Shown: positions 54,301-63,520, numbered from the stretch's first letter. The stretch: DNA of 64,000 nucleotides from Cognatishimia sp. 1_MG-2023 (GCF_030548175.1 NZ_JAUORX010000003.1:372001-436000), one strand, 5' to 3'. The notes: generated by a model not told the origin, from the letters alone. Numbers and translations are program-made.

Positions 54301-55072
54301 CAAGGTCACCCAACGTGACAACGCGGTCGCCGTTGGTTTTTACGGGTAGGGAATAGACATCCCGTGGCTCGTCAAAACTCGATGGGATTTTGACCGCGAA
54401 CTTACCTTGAGATGTTTCGATCTCACCGGCTGCAATCAGCTGGTTGTTGTTACGGACAACATTGATCAGTTCGCCTGCGGTTACGTTGTAGGATTCAAGC
54501 CGTAGCGGATCAATCAAGACTTCAAGCATCTCGTCGCGCTTACCAGCGATCCCGGCTTCTAGAACGGCGTCGAGGCTTTCGAGCTTGTCTTGTAGACGAT
54601 CTGCCACGATCGACATCGTACGCTCCGGCACTTGGCCGGTGAGGTTCACAATGATGATCGGGAACTCAGAGAAGTTGATTTCGTTGATGGAGTATTTATC
54701 AGCGCCAGCAGGAAATTGGCTTTCGGCAGTGCTCATGGAGTCACGCACGTCTGCCATGATTTTGGTTTTGTCCCAGCCGAATTCGAATTCGAGCGCGACA
54801 CCTGCGTAGCCTTCGGCAGCTGTCGATGACATCGTTTTCAAGCCATCCAGATCGGACAGCTCTGTTTCCATCGGTTTGACCAAAAGTGTTTCAGCGTCAG
54901 ATGCCGAGATGCCGGGGAAGGGTACCGAAACAAAGAGAGCCGGGATTTCGATGTCTGGTTCGCCTTCTTTTGGAAGGCTCCAATATGCAAATCCGCCTAC
55001 CGCCAGTGAAAGGACGATAAAGGCGAGGACCATTCGGGCACGTTCAGCGGCCCAGTCAACTACACCAATCAT
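51362..55072 (-). CDS. RND-family efflux permease, oversized
   Basis: 1236 residues. Proton-driven inner-membrane pump of the AcrB/MexB superfamily: ARMVLAFIVLSLAVGGFAYW (TM1), periplasmic porter domains, TM4 with LILAVGMLVDGAIVVVEYAD (about 410-430, acidic relay), and the second half repeating this with GTGIVALAGIVVNNNIVLID. It is about 190 residues longer than AcrB. One cause is an insert of roughly 100 residues (about 490-595) between TM6 and TM7 carrying two extra hydrophobic spans (ALVPPSLFVIFLGAMQI, FIVGFIIFMLGAFAASI). Start overlaps the adaptor gene by 4 nt. No outer-membrane factor gene is adjacent. Substrates unknown. Confidence 0.93.
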   Translation of the reverse strand: MIGVVDWAAERARMVLAFIVLSLAVGGFAYWSLPKEGEPDIEIPALFVSVPFPGISASDAETLLVKPMETELSDLDGLKTMSSTAAEGYAGVALEFEFGWDKTKIMADVRDSMSTAESQFPAGADKYSINEINFSEFPIIIVNLTGQVPERTMSIVADRLQDKLESLDAVLEAGIAGKRDEMLEVLIDPLRLESYNVTAGELINVVRNNNQLIAAGEIETSQGKFAVKIPSSFDEPRDVYSLPVKTNGDRVVTLGDLAEINLTFEDRTGTARFNSVNTVALQVVKRKGFNLIDTADLVRQTVEEASADWPHELKAAVEVGTSNDQSRIVGSMVGQLEGSVLTAIALVMIVVLAALGTRAALLVGFAIPTSFLLCFALLALMEITISNIVMFGLILAVGMLVDGAIVVVEYADKRINQGVGPMHAYVEAAKRMFWPVVSSTATTLCAFLPMLFWPGVPGQFMGMLPVTLIFVLSASLVVALIYLPVMGGVSGRLSRFFHNASVELRKRAPWMVRIALVPPSLFVIFLGAMQILNPTYLLGSAGAAGGLAPFIVGFIIFMLGAFAASITVDAVMISRRERRIKVGRQLSAFGWFIKLIAGNPIMPLVSIAAVAFFVVSVFGYFGANNKGVEFFVESEPEQAIVYVLAKGNLSLEQKDDIVSQAEKIVLAHPGIKTAFSFAGEGGLNSNNGGAQPPKDTIGQIQLETIPWEDRPDAREPWFDIPLTGITVNRAIKAADFDGDLIIDELTAQLQMIPGAKIEILAADRGPASAKPVHLRVKGDNWEDLLNSIKIARDKFDQTAGLSLIEDTRPLPGIDWQIDVDVQKAGRYGADVATVGAMVQLVTRGILLDTMRVDSSDEEIDIRVRLPEKDRVLSTLDTLKVRTPDGLVPLSNFITRKPVPKLAEINRVDQTRIFDVKAGIVAGMMIATNDETGESELINAETWKADTDLQDSYTDRGFTTVPLTPAAQIAAITSWLEEAKPFPNGIEWEWTGDQEDEAESQAFLANAFLGALGLMFIILLAQFNSFYNSVLVLLAVILSTTGVLIGMLVMDQAFSIIMTGTGIVALAGIVVNNNIVLIDTYQEYSQFMPRIEAIVRTAQDRLRPVLLTTITTMAGLAPMMFGLSLDFVGGGYSIDSPTALWWKQLATAVVFGLGIATVLTLVFTPSMLALRVWIWTYVSWGLRLIARITKGRGSRAAQDWALRRAAKQIKAPEILWEDDRKPIGDLPDSDSGLRAAE

Positions 55073-56316
55073 TCGTTATGCTCCTGATAGCTGGCTTCAA
55101 CAGGGACGCCGGAGATGACATATTCTTGGCCGATCACAATCACGTCCGCAGTTTCAGGCAGGCCTGCAAGCCAGATTCCGTCTACTGTGTCGCGCAAAGT
55201 ATCCACTGGAACAAACTTTGCTTCGCTTTCCGCAGTCACAATACGAACGCCAATAATGCCTTCGTCGTTTAGGGTTAGCGCCGATTGCGGCAGTAAGTGT
55301 GCTTGCTCGCCTTCGGCCGCGATAATGATCTCTGCTGTTTGACCGTCACGAATTTTGAGGTCTGGGTTCGGCACTTCGACTTCGACGCGGAAGGTACGTG
55401 TTGCTGGGTCAGCTGCGCGGGAGATGAAGGTTACGTTGCCGCGCACTTCGTCGCCGCTGGCCAAACGTGCCCCTGCAAGAGCACCAATTTCGACGTTGCT
55501 CACTTCTGTTTCAGGAACAAAGCCAACCAGTTTAACAGGATCGAGCTGGATGATTGTCGCGCAGTGCGCGCCATTTGGGCCGGAGGCCTGAAGTAAGCTA
55601 CCAAATTCCGCGGTGTCAGTTTCCAAGATGCCAGCGAAAGGCGCACGAACGGTCAGGCGATCAATCTCTTTTTGGGCAGAGGCGACTCGGGCTTCGGCGG
55701 ATTGAATGGCAGCCTTGGCACTTTCCAATCCTGCTGTTGCAGCGGCAACGCCAGCTTCGGCGGCACGAACGGCTGCTTGGGTTGATGCCACACGGGTATC
55801 AGAGGCAAATCCACCTGCGGAAAGCTTTGATGCCGCATTATCGTTGATGCGTGCCTCTTGAAGGCGTGCGCTGGCTTCTTCGACACGGGCGGCTGAGGTC
55901 GGTACGCCCGCGCGTGCCTCTGCTAAACGAGCGACGGCTTCGGCCAGTGTTGATCCGCTGGTGCCTGGGTCAATTTCGCAAAGGATCTGATCTTGTTCAA
56001 CAAATGCCCCTTTGCGCAGAGGAACTGAAGTAACCAAACCCGATGTTTCTGCCATTACGTCAACTTGACGCTCAGCTTCTGTTTCACCGCGCACAACTAC
56101 AGCACTATCAATGAGCCGTGCTGTTGAGTGCATCGCGACAACACGAACAACGTCATTTGTGGTTTCAGGCGATGTTTCAGCAACGGCGTCTACCGCTTCC
56201 ATTTCTTCGGTGGCTTCGTCGGTTGAGGCAACCGCAAGAAGCGTGTCACGTTCGATGATAAAGAAATACATGAATGCCGAAACGATAACGGCGATAATAA
56301 GCGGGATAATTCGCAT
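55069..56316 (-). CDS. RND efflux periplasmic adaptor (membrane fusion protein)
   Basis: 415 residues. The N-terminal anchor IIPLIIAVIVSAFMYFFIIE (about 3-22) lacks a lipobox. Acidic linker, then lipoyl half-motifs (DVMAETSGLVTSVPLRKGAF and TVRAPFAGILETDTAEFGSL) around an Ala-rich coiled-coil hairpin (about 130-220). Beta-barrel with GNVTFISRAADPATRTFRVE and membrane-proximal C-domain follow. It couples the permease to an outer-membrane channel. ATG 56316 lies in a 205-bp divergent spacer with a TetR-like dyad at 56400-56411. Overlaps the permease start by 4 nt. Confidence 0.93.
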   Translation of the reverse strand: MRIIPLIIAVIVSAFMYFFIIERDTLLAVASTDEATEEMEAVDAVAETSPETTNDVVRVVAMHSTARLIDSAVVVRGETEAERQVDVMAETSGLVTSVPLRKGAFVEQDQILCEIDPGTSGSTLAEAVARLAEARAGVPTSAARVEEASARLQEARINDNAASKLSAGGFASDTRVASTQAAVRAAEAGVAAATAGLESAKAAIQSAEARVASAQKEIDRLTVRAPFAGILETDTAEFGSLLQASGPNGAHCATIIQLDPVKLVGFVPETEVSNVEIGALAGARLASGDEVRGNVTFISRAADPATRTFRVEVEVPNPDLKIRDGQTAEIIIAAEGEQAHLLPQSALTLNDEGIIGVRIVTAESEAKFVPVDTLRDTVDGIWLAGLPETADVIVIGQEYVISGVPVEASYQEHNE

Positions 56317-56399
56317 CGGTGATGACCTTGTATTCGCGGGTTTGCCTTAGCAATTAGATGTTCATAGCCCAATTACAATGGGTGTAACTGAATTTTCTG

Positions 56400-56411
56400 A
56401 ACCGTCCGGTT
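56400..56411. promoter_or_regulatory. AACCG-TC-CGGTT dyad upstream of the efflux genes
   Basis: Inverted repeat AACCG (56400-56404) and CGGTT (56407-56411) lies 84 bp upstream of the adaptor start, in the spacer shared with the YfgM-like gene. TetR-family repressors of RND pumps often use such short dyads, but no regulator gene is adjacent and the site is short enough to occur by chance. Confidence 0.25.
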
Positions 56412-56521
56412 TAGTTTAGTTTTTCCGCAACACACATTCAAGTGTATCATTGTTTTGCAGCAAGACTTGGAACTTGCAGGGCTTCGCGCTATGAGGGACG
56501 GAAATAATTAGGGGGTGAGCT

Positions 56522-57202
56522 GTGAGCGATACCGACAGTTTCATTGATGAAGTCTCCGAAGAGGTCCGCCGGGACAAGCTTTTTGGAATGATGCGTCGCT
56601 ACGGCTGGATCGCAGTCGTTGGCGTTGTAGCAATCGTTGGCGGCGCAAGCTGGAACGAATATCAAAAAGCGCAAACATCTGCTTCGGCTCAGGCGACTGG
56701 AGATGCATTGCTGAATGCGCTGGACGCTGATGAATCTGCGAATCGCGTGACTGCTTTGCAAGCAGCAACACTTGAAGCAAGCGAATCTGAAGTGGTCCGC
56801 CAGTATTTATTGAGTGCTGAGCAAGCCAACAGCGGTGACGCTGCGGCGGCCTCGGCAACTTTGGATGCCTTTTTGAAAGCGGCCCCAGAAACGTCGCAGA
56901 TTTATCGTGATGTCGCTGAGCTAAAGTCCCTGATGTTAGGTGCTGACGCAATTCCAGCTGACGAACGCCGCACACGTTTGGAATTTATGGCGCAACCCGG
57001 TCAGGCATTGGCCTTGTTGGCGTCTGAGCAATTGGCACTGATTGATGTGACCGAGGGCAATACAGACGCGGCTGTTGAACGGTTGCAGGCCATCATTTTG
57101 GATGCCTCTGTGACGGCAGGCTTGCGTCAAAGGGCAACTCAGTTGATTGTAGCGCTAGGCGGGGAACCTGAAACCCTGCCGTCGCTGAGCGTAACTCAAT
57201 AA
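56522..57202 (+). CDS. YfgM-like TPR membrane protein
   Basis: 226 residues starting with GTG 56522 after TAGGGGGTGAGC. N-terminal MSDTDSFIDEVSEEVRRDKL, one TM (YGWIAVVGVVAIVGGASWNEY, about 27-47), then a periplasmic helical TPR-like domain (AAAASATLDAFLKAAPETSQ, GNTDAAVERLQAIILDASV). This is the YfgM/Tim44-like anchored TPR family; in E. coli YfgM associates with SecYEG and PpiD, and its gene precedes bamB and der as here. The conserved order yfgM-bamB-der supports the assignment. Confidence 0.88.
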   Translation: MSDTDSFIDEVSEEVRRDKLFGMMRRYGWIAVVGVVAIVGGASWNEYQKAQTSASAQATGDALLNALDADESANRVTALQAATLEASESEVVRQYLLSAEQANSGDAAAASATLDAFLKAAPETSQIYRDVAELKSLMLGADAIPADERRTRLEFMAQPGQALALLASEQLALIDVTEGNTDAAVERLQAIILDASVTAGLRQRATQLIVALGGEPETLPSLSVTQ

Positions 57203-57226
57203 ACGCATATGCTGGAGGGCAGGGCC

Positions 57227-58531
57227 GTGGCACATTCAAATTGGATCATTGCGACGGTGGTCGCCACTCTCGTTGCGGGTTGCGCGGATCGCGAAGTGAT
57301 CTTGACCGGTAAACGCGAAGAGCTACGCGGCGAAGCGCCAGTCATTGAGCTGCCATCAGAAACACGGTCTATTCGTCTTGCTGGCCAGTCCAATAATGCG
57401 GAATGGACGCATCGGATCGGTACGCCGAAATACCGGACAAGCCATCCTGCACTCACTGCTACACCAACTTTGGCGTGGAGCGCATCTATTGGCGAAGGCG
57501 AGAAACGTCGTCAGCGTATTTCGACAGACCCGATTGTTGCCGATGGCCGTATCTTTACCGTTGATAGCACGGCAACGCTGACCGCGACGTCGACGTCTGG
57601 TGCGCGGCTTTGGTCGATCGACATGACACCGGCTGGTGACAAGCCAAACGAAGCCTCCGGCGGTGGTTTGGCCATTGCTGGTGGTAAGCTGTATGTCACA
57701 ACGGGTTTTGGCCGGTTACTGGCTGTTGATCCAACTTCAGGCGAAGTTCTTTGGGAGCAACGTTTAGGTGCTGTCGGCAACGGCTCTCCTACAGTCTATG
57801 GCGGTTTGGTCTATGTCGTTTCGGGCGACGATCTAGCGTGGGCCTTGGATGCCGACACGGGCCGGATCGAATGGCAGCTATCCTCTAGCCCAGATGTGAA
57901 TAACCTACAGGTGCCATCCGCACCTGCCGTTTCTGATAAGTTTGTTATCTTTGGGTTTGGCTCTGGTGAATTGCAGGCTGCATTCCGCAAGGGCGGGCTG
58001 CGGTTCTGGGATGCGGGCATTCAAGGTCAACGTGTTGGGCGCGCTTTATCAACGGTTGGCGATATTTCGGGTGATCCGGTGATCGTTGGAAAAACCGTTT
58101 ATGCCGCCAACCACTCTGGGCGCCTCGTGGCGCTAGACCTTGATACTGGGGCACGTAAGTGGACAGCAGAAGAGGGCGCGCTTAGCCCTGTTTGGCCTGC
58201 TGGCGATTCACTGTTTCTTGTGAATGAGCAAAACCAGTTGGTGCGCATCGACGCCAGCAATGGCGAGATTATTTGGGCGAAGCGTTTGCCTGATTTCGTA
58301 AAAGACAGACCAAGGCGCCAAGTTCGTCGGTTCGGTCATTTCGGACCCGTTCTAGCGGGTGGTCAGTTGGTCGTAGCATCCTCAGATGGCCAGTTGCGCA
58401 GCTTTGATCCGGCGTCTGGCGACCTTATTCGAACAACCGAAATACCGGGTGGCGCAACGTCAAACCCGGTTGTTGCAGGTGGCACGCTGTATGTGGTCAA
58501 CAAAAAAGGCGAATTGCTCGCTTTCCGTTGA
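57227..58531 (+). CDS. bamB: BamB-like outer-membrane assembly lipoprotein (PQQ beta-propeller)
   Basis: 434 residues. GTG 57227 is preceded by GGAGGGCAGGGCC and gives MAHSNWIIATVVATLVAGC, a lipoprotein signal with lipobox VAGC; ATG 57209 is an alternative. The mature part is a beta-propeller with repeated blades (IVADGRIFTVDSTATLTATS, GGGLAIAGGKLYVTTGFGRL, LVYVVSGDDLAWALDADTG, VYAANHSGRLVALDLDTGAR, LYVVNKKGELLAF). BamB binds BamA and assists outer-membrane protein insertion. It sits between the YfgM-like gene and der. Confidence 0.92.
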   Translation: MAHSNWIIATVVATLVAGCADREVILTGKREELRGEAPVIELPSETRSIRLAGQSNNAEWTHRIGTPKYRTSHPALTATPTLAWSASIGEGEKRRQRISTDPIVADGRIFTVDSTATLTATSTSGARLWSIDMTPAGDKPNEASGGGLAIAGGKLYVTTGFGRLLAVDPTSGEVLWEQRLGAVGNGSPTVYGGLVYVVSGDDLAWALDADTGRIEWQLSSSPDVNNLQVPSAPAVSDKFVIFGFGSGELQAAFRKGGLRFWDAGIQGQRVGRALSTVGDISGDPVIVGKTVYAANHSGRLVALDLDTGARKWTAEEGALSPVWPAGDSLFLVNEQNQLVRIDASNGEIIWAKRLPDFVKDRPRRQVRRFGHFGPVLAGGQLVVASSDGQLRSFDPASGDLIRTTEIPGGATSNPVVAGGTLYVVNKKGELLAFR

Positions 58532-58577
58532 TCCATTTTTGTTATAAAGCGCCCCTTCAGAGTCTCTGGAGAGTCAA

Positions 58578-60044
58578 ATGAGTTTCACCCTCGCTATCGT
58601 GGGCCGTCCCAATGTGGGAAAATCCACGCTGTTTAACCGTCTTGTGGGCAAAAAGCTTGCGTTGGTCGATGACCAGCCTGGCGTCACGCGCGATTTGCGC
58701 GAAGGCGAAGCGCGTTTGGGGGACCTTCGGTTCACGGTGATTGATACCGCTGGACTAGAAGAAGTTACCGATGACTCCTTGCAGGGGCGTATGCGCCGGT
58801 TGACCGAACGTGCTGTGGATATGGCGGACATTTGTCTGTTCATGATCGATGCACGTGCCGGTGTAACGCCCTCTGATTTGGTCTTTGCCGAAATTCTGCG
58901 CAAGAAATCGGCGCATGTGATTTTGGCCGGGAACAAAGGCGAGGGCGCAGCGGCGGATGCCGGCATGCTGGAAGCTTATTCTTTGGGGCTTGGTGAACCG
59001 ATCCGGTTGTCCGCCGAACACGGCGAAGGCTTGAACGATTTGTATTCCCAGTTGATGCCGCTTGAAGAGCAGTTTGAAGCGCAGGCACGTCAGGATGCGC
59101 CGGAAGTTGACGTAGACGTCGACGAAGATGACGACGCCGAAGATGCAGTTCCGGTTCCAACGCGCGAAAAGCCGTTGCAGATCGCAGTTGTTGGTCGCCC
59201 GAATGCGGGTAAATCAACTCTGATCAACCAGATCCTGGGCGAAGAGAAAATGCTGACCGGTCCCGAAGCCGGTATTACGCGTGACGCGATTTCCTCTCGG
59301 ACAGAGTGGAACGACACACCGATGCGTATCTTTGATACTGCGGGCATGCGTAAGAAAGCCAAGGTTCAGGAAAAGCTTGAAAAGCTCTCTGTCTCTGACG
59401 GTTTGCGTGCGGTTAAGTTTGCTGAGGTTGTTGTTGTTCTTTTGGATGCGGCTATTCCGTTTGAGCAACAGGATTTGCGTATTGCCGATTTGGCAGAACG
59501 TGAGGGTCGTGCCGTTGTTGTTGCCGTGAACAAGTGGGACATCGAAGGCGATAAACAAGAAAAGCTGCGGGATTTGAAAGAGTCCTTTGCACGCTTGTTG
59601 CCACAGTTGCGTGGTGCGCCACTGATTACGGTTTCTGCTAAGACGGGTCGTGGCTTGGATCGTCTGCATGACGCTATCCTAAGTGCCTATGACGTGTGGA
59701 ACCGTCGTGTGACGACCGCACAACTGAACCGTTGGCTGACGGGCATGCTGGAACAGCACCCGCCGCCCGCTCCGCAGGGGAAACGCATTAAGTTGCGGTA
59801 TATGACGCAGGCCAAAAGCCGTCCGCCGGGATTTGTTGTCATGTGTTCGCATCCTGACAAACTGCCAGAGAGTTATTCTCGGTATTTGGTGAATGGGTTG
59901 CGGGAAGATTTCGATATGCCGGGAACGCCGATCCGCTTGTACATGCGCGGTCAAAGCGACAAGAACCCCTACAAGGGAAGTCGCAAAAAGAATGCTGGTG
60001 CTCTTAAGAAGCACGTTACGCCCCGCGCACGTCGCGAAAAATGA
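58578..60044 (+). CDS. der: Ribosome biogenesis GTPase Der (EngA)
   Basis: 488 residues, ATG 58578 after GGAGAGTCAA. Two tandem GTPase domains: first G1 [17 protein letters not shown] (about 7-23) with DTAGLEEV; second G1 [17 protein letters not shown] (about 205-221) with [12 protein letters not shown] and NKWD. They are joined by an acidic linker ([17 protein letters not shown], about 173-190). A C-terminal KH-like domain follows ([19 protein letters not shown]) and ends in a basic tail. Der acts in 50S subunit assembly. Strong terminator after the stop. Confidence 0.97.
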   Translation: MSFTLAIVGRPNVGKSTLFNRLVGKKLALVDDQPGVTRDLREGEARLGDLRFTVIDTAGLEEVTDDSLQGRMRRLTERAVDMADICLFMIDARAGVTPSDLVFAEILRKKSAHVILAGNKGEGAAADAGMLEAYSLGLGEPIRLSAEHGEGLNDLYSQLMPLEEQFEAQARQDAPEVDVDVDEDDDAEDAVPVPTREKPLQIAVVGRPNAGKSTLINQILGEEKMLTGPEAGITRDAISSRTEWNDTPMRIFDTAGMRKKAKVQEKLEKLSVSDGLRAVKFAEVVVVLLDAAIPFEQQDLRIADLAEREGRAVVVAVNKWDIEGDKQEKLRDLKESFARLLPQLRGAPLITVSAKTGRGLDRLHDAILSAYDVWNRRVTTAQLNRWLTGMLEQHPPPAPQGKRIKLRYMTQAKSRPPGFVVMCSHPDKLPESYSRYLVNGLREDFDMPGTPIRLYMRGQSDKNPYKGSRKKNAGALKKHVTPRARREK

Positions 60045-60051
60045 TAGAAAG

Positions 60052-60074
60052 CCCCGCTTTGAGCGGGGTTTTTT
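60052..60074 (+). terminator. Intrinsic terminator of der
   Basis: CCCCGCT (60052-60058), TTG loop, AGCGGGG (60062-60068), then TTTTTTCTT. Confidence 0.92.
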
Positions 60075-60355
60075 CTTGCCGAAATGTGATGGCAATATCG
60101 GCGGGGAATTGACCGTTTTGGGGGTGTGCGATTGATCGGCTTTGATTGGCCGATAGACTGCGCGGAAACTTGCAATCGGCGGGTTTTCCCATGGGGTGAC
60201 GGCAGAGAATGGCGCAGTTTTTGCGCCAAACTCCGCCAGTGTAGAGCAAGCACACGCCGCTTTTTTATCAATGATTTTAGGGCGTTGAAGGTCAGGTTTG
60301 GCGTGTGCAGGTTAAGGGCACGGCAAGTCGCCGTTTCACCAATTAGGAGAAAGAC

Positions 60356-60592
60356 ATGAAAAAGATTGCAGCCCTGATGACCTTCGTAATTGCAGCGTCC
60401 ACAGCCCCAGCGTGGGCGGAAGTTATGATCGAAGATGCTGACGGCAATGGCACCTTTAACTATGCGGAAATGGCAGTGGCTTACCCAACCCTGACCGAAG
60501 ATATGTTCGCACAGGTGGATGGCGATGGTGACGGAGAAGTCACCGCAGAAGAACTGCAAGCCGCAATGGATGCAGAAATTCTGGTCAAATAA
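60356..60592 (+). CDS. Exported EF-hand protein
   Basis: 78 residues, ATG 60356 after TAGGAGAAAGAC. Signal peptide KKIAALMTFVIAASTAPAWA (about 2-21). The mature part has two EF-hand loops: DADGNGTFNYAE (about 27-38) and DGDGDGEVTAEE (about 62-73), each with Asp/Asn at calcium-ligand positions 1, 3 and 5 and a Glu at 12. Probably a periplasmic calcium-binding protein of about 6 kDa. Own leader (280 bp with no recognisable gene) and terminator, so monocistronic. Confidence 0.9.
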   Translation: MKKIAALMTFVIAASTAPAWAEVMIEDADGNGTFNYAEMAVAYPTLTEDMFAQVDGDGDGEVTAEELQAAMDAEILVK

Positions 60593-60637
60593 GACTTATC
60601 GTTCTGTAAAAACCTGACATCAGACGACACCTCAGAG

Positions 60638-60667
60638 CACCCCGCGTCCCCAGCGCGGGGTGTTTTT
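60638..60667 (+). terminator. Intrinsic terminator of the EF-hand gene
   Basis: CACCCCGCG (60638-60646) and CGCGGGGTG (60654-60662), followed by TTTTT. Confidence 0.9.
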
Positions 60668-60743
60668 CATGTGTCTCAAATTGATAACGATTTGTTAACT
60701 ATCTGCGCCCCAAGGTTTTGATGTCCAATTCTGGGGGGCGGAT

Positions 60744-61709
60744 ATGTCTGTATTAAAAGTGTCGTTGGCCTATCGAGAGGTCAATAATTTGAGCGCTGTC
60801 ATGCAATTGGTTTGCACTTTGGCGGCCTATTTTCTGTTTCTAAGCTTAGCGATTGTGTGGGTTGCGCATCTTTGGGTCGCAATCCCGTTTGCGGTATGTG
60901 CGGGTATCGCAGGTATTCGACTTTATATGTTGCAGCATGATTGCATGCATCGTTGTTTCATTCGGCCAAAATGGCTGAACGACGCAATTGGAATTACCCT
61001 GTCGGTCTTTACGCTTTCACCATTCTACGCGTGCCGGTTTAATCACGGCCAACATCATAGCCATGTGGGTGATTTGGATCATCGTGAGTCCTTTGAAATT
61101 AACGTGCTTACAGTGGACGAATACCGCGCGTTAGCGCCACTTCGTCAGCTGATGTATCGCGTATACCGCAGCCCGTTTACGTTATTGGTCGTGGGGCCGT
61201 TCATGGTGTTTGCGATATTCAATCGATTTCCAAAGAACACTTTGAAACATGGCTTTGTTGGCGACGTACTGCTGCATAACGCCATGCTGGCTGGATTCGT
61301 TGGTATGATCTACGCGCTTGCAGGAATGGGTGGCGTGTGGATGTTGGTGTTAACCATTTATTCAGGTGCGTCAACCAGCGTGATCATTCCCTATGTCGAG
61401 CATAACTTTGAAGACGTTCTTTGGGGGCGAAAGCCGGATCTAGCGCGTGAAGATGCAGCGTTAAAGGGATCAGCTGTTTTGGATTTTGGTCGCCTGTTTC
61501 ATCTGCTCACAGCCAATATCGGATTTCATGACCTGCACCACTTAAACCCAAACATTCCTAGCTACAATCTAAAGCGATGCTATGACGCGCTTGAAGCGGA
61601 CGGATTATTGGCGTCGCGCAAAGTAGGATGGCGCGAGGCGTTCAGTTGTTTTCGATGGAAATTGTGGGATGAGCAGCAAGGCAAAATGGTTACCTTTACA
61701 GCTGTCTAA
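60744..61709 (+). CDS. Fatty acid desaturase
   Basis: 321 residues, ATG 60744 after GGGGGGCGG. Integral membrane di-iron desaturase with three histidine boxes: HDCMH (about 71-75), HGQHH (about 108-112) and HDLHH (about 270-274). Hydrophobic segments lie between (LAAYFLFLSLAIVWVAHLWV, MLAGFVGMIYALAGMGGVWM). The boxes match the FADS-like membrane-bound family; it may desaturate acyl lipids or a carotenoid-like substrate. The region and electron donor are unknown. Monocistronic with a shared terminator to serS. Confidence 0.92.
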   Translation: MSVLKVSLAYREVNNLSAVMQLVCTLAAYFLFLSLAIVWVAHLWVAIPFAVCAGIAGIRLYMLQHDCMHRCFIRPKWLNDAIGITLSVFTLSPFYACRFNHGQHHSHVGDLDHRESFEINVLTVDEYRALAPLRQLMYRVYRSPFTLLVVGPFMVFAIFNRFPKNTLKHGFVGDVLLHNAMLAGFVGMIYALAGMGGVWMLVLTIYSGASTSVIIPYVEHNFEDVLWGRKPDLAREDAALKGSAVLDFGRLFHLLTANIGFHDLHHLNPNIPSYNLKRCYDALEADGLLASRKVGWREAFSCFRWKLWDEQQGKMVTFTAV

Positions 61710-61712
61710 AAG

Positions 61713-61748
61713 AAAACGGCGGCCCAATCAAAGGCCGCCGTTTTGTAA
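61713..61748. terminator. Bidirectional terminator, desaturase/serS
   Basis: AAAACGGCGGCC (61713-61724) and GGCCGCCGTTTT (61733-61744), 8-nt loop, with A/T-runs on both sides. It serves both convergent genes. Confidence 0.92.
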
Positions 61749-63041
61749 TTACTTCAATGTGCCGTCTGCTGTTAGCGTCGACTTGCCACCAAGATAAGGG
61801 GCTAGGGCTTCTGGCAGAACGACCGAGCCGTCTTCTTGTTGGCCATTCTCAAGCACCGCAATCAAACAACGGCCTACCGCCAGACCGGAGCCATTTAGCG
61901 TGTGCAGGTATTCTGGCTTGCCACCTTCTGTCGGGCGGAAGCGCGCGTTCATGCGACGTGCTTGGAAATCACCCGTTGTCGAAACAGAACTGATCTCGCG
62001 GTAGGTGTCCTGACCCGGCAACCACGCCTCGATGTCAAAGGTACGGCGTGCGCCAAAACCCATGTCGCCGGTGCAAAGAACGACAGTGCGGTAGGGGATG
62101 TTCAGTGCTTCAAGGATACCCTCGGCACAGCGCAACATACGCTTTTGCTCTTCGTCTGATTTGTCAGGATGCGTGATAGACACCATTTCGACTTTTTCGA
62201 ACTGGTGTTGCCGCAACATGCCAGATGTGTCGCGACCGGCAGAGCCAGCCTCGGAGCGGAAGCAAAGCGAATGCGCGGTCATACGGATGGGCAGGGCGCT
62301 TTCGTCAACGACTTCTTCTGCCACCGAATAGGTCAGCGGAATTTCAGATGTTGAAATCAACCACCAACCGTTTGTTGTTTGATAGCTGTCTTCTGCAAAC
62401 TTTGGCAGTTTGTCGGTGCCATACATCGCTTCGTCACGCACCAGAACCGGAGTGTTCACTTCGGTTAGGCCGTTTTCATCCACATGTTTGTCGATCATGA
62501 ATTGTGCCAAAGCGCGGTGAATACGGGCGACTGCGCCTTTCAACAGGACAAACCGCGCGCCAGAGATTTTAGCTGCTGTGTCAAACTGCATCGCTTCTGC
62601 CACGCCTGCGATTTCAAAGTGCTCTTTTGCTTTGAAATCCAGTGTTTTTGGTGTGCCCCAGCGGCTAATTTCGACATTGTCGTCTTCATCCGCACCATTT
62701 GGCACGTCGTCTGCTGGCAGGTTTGGAATGCGGGCCAGCATATCTGTCAGCTTGGCATCAATCTCTTTTGCCTCGGCCTGCATTGCGGCGACTTCTTCTT
62801 TTTTCTGACCAACGAGGGCGCGTAGACGTTGGAATTCATCCTCGTCACCCTTGGCTTTTGCAGCGCCTACCAATTTGGAAGCTTTGTTCTGCTCTGCCTG
62901 AGCCATTTCAGCGGCCGTAATTTTGGCACGGCGCTCAGCGTCAAGCGCAACAAGCTCTGATGACATAGGCGCGTCGCCTCGACGAGAGAGGGCGGCATCA
63001 AACGCGGCCGGATTTTCACGGATCGCACGGATGTCATGCAT
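61749..63041 (-). CDS. serS: Seryl-tRNA synthetase
   Basis: 430 residues, ATG 63041 after AAAGGACC. Charges tRNA-Ser and tRNA-Sec. N-terminal coiled-coil arm (about 30-100: [39 protein letters not shown]), then the class II core: motif 2 [20 protein letters not shown] (about 255-275) and motif 3 [20 protein letters not shown] (about 380-400). Length is standard. Divergent from the EAL remnant. Confidence 0.97.
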   Translation of the reverse strand: MHDIRAIRENPAAFDAALSRRGDAPMSSELVALDAERRAKITAAEMAQAEQNKASKLVGAAKAKGDEDEFQRLRALVGQKKEEVAAMQAEAKEIDAKLTDMLARIPNLPADDVPNGADEDDNVEISRWGTPKTLDFKAKEHFEIAGVAEAMQFDTAAKISGARFVLLKGAVARIHRALAQFMIDKHVDENGLTEVNTPVLVRDEAMYGTDKLPKFAEDSYQTTNGWWLISTSEIPLTYSVAEEVVDESALPIRMTAHSLCFRSEAGSAGRDTSGMLRQHQFEKVEMVSITHPDKSDEEQKRMLRCAEGILEALNIPYRTVVLCTGDMGFGARRTFDIEAWLPGQDTYREISSVSTTGDFQARRMNARFRPTEGGKPEYLHTLNGSGLAVGRCLIAVLENGQQEDGSVVLPEALAPYLGGKSTLTADGTLK

Positions 63042-63082
63042 GGCATCAGGTCCTTTAAAAGTGATTCATTCGTTCGCGTGTT

Positions 63083-63520
63083 ATGGCGTATTTTCAAACG
63101 TTTCGTAACCGCCAAGCGCCGTGTTTCAATGAATTTGAAAGCGTCCAAGCCCCGTTCGCACCAAGTACCTTGCAAAACGCGTTTGAGTTAATCCAGAAAT
63201 TTGAGCTCGAGGTGGATATTAAAAAGGATTTCATAACAATAAGTTTGGGTTGATGTATCAACCGATTGTGGAATTGGACACGGCAAGAAACGCAGGGTTT
63301 GAGGCATTGATGCGTTGGCACCATCCTATAAGAGGGCACGTTCCCTCTGATCGGTTCATTTCTGTTGCCGAAGCCATGGGGTCGATCTGTCAATTAACGG
63401 ATTTTGCGGTCGTTGCATTGTAAATACGCGCAAGGTTTTTTCTTTTACAAGCCAATGGCAGAAGCTGAACTAGCGTAATTGCTGAACAATCCAGGCGCTG
63501 AAAGTCGCGTAGCGTCCTGA
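63083..63520 (+). pseudogene. Decayed EAL-domain (c-di-GMP phosphodiesterase-like) gene
   Basis: Three pieces of one EAL protein are readable on the plus strand. Frame 2 from ATG 63083 ends with ELEVDIKK. Frame 1 continues KGFHNNKFGLMYQPIVEL and GFEALMRWHHPIRG (EAL signature) to a TAA at 63421. Frame 2 then resumes YAQGFFFYKPMAEAELA, the usual C-terminal end of EAL domains, with an in-frame TAA at 63476 and final stop at 63518. The frame change lies in an A-run (63221-63225) and fits a one-base loss. Roughly 150-170 residues holding the other catalytic acids are missing, so the product cannot be active. Confidence 0.82.

Noticed and set aside
63251-63423. EAL fragment as an intact small gene from ATG 63253
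   Set aside because: The 56-codon frame is only the first quarter of an EAL domain, and its missing flanks are found in another frame on both sides.
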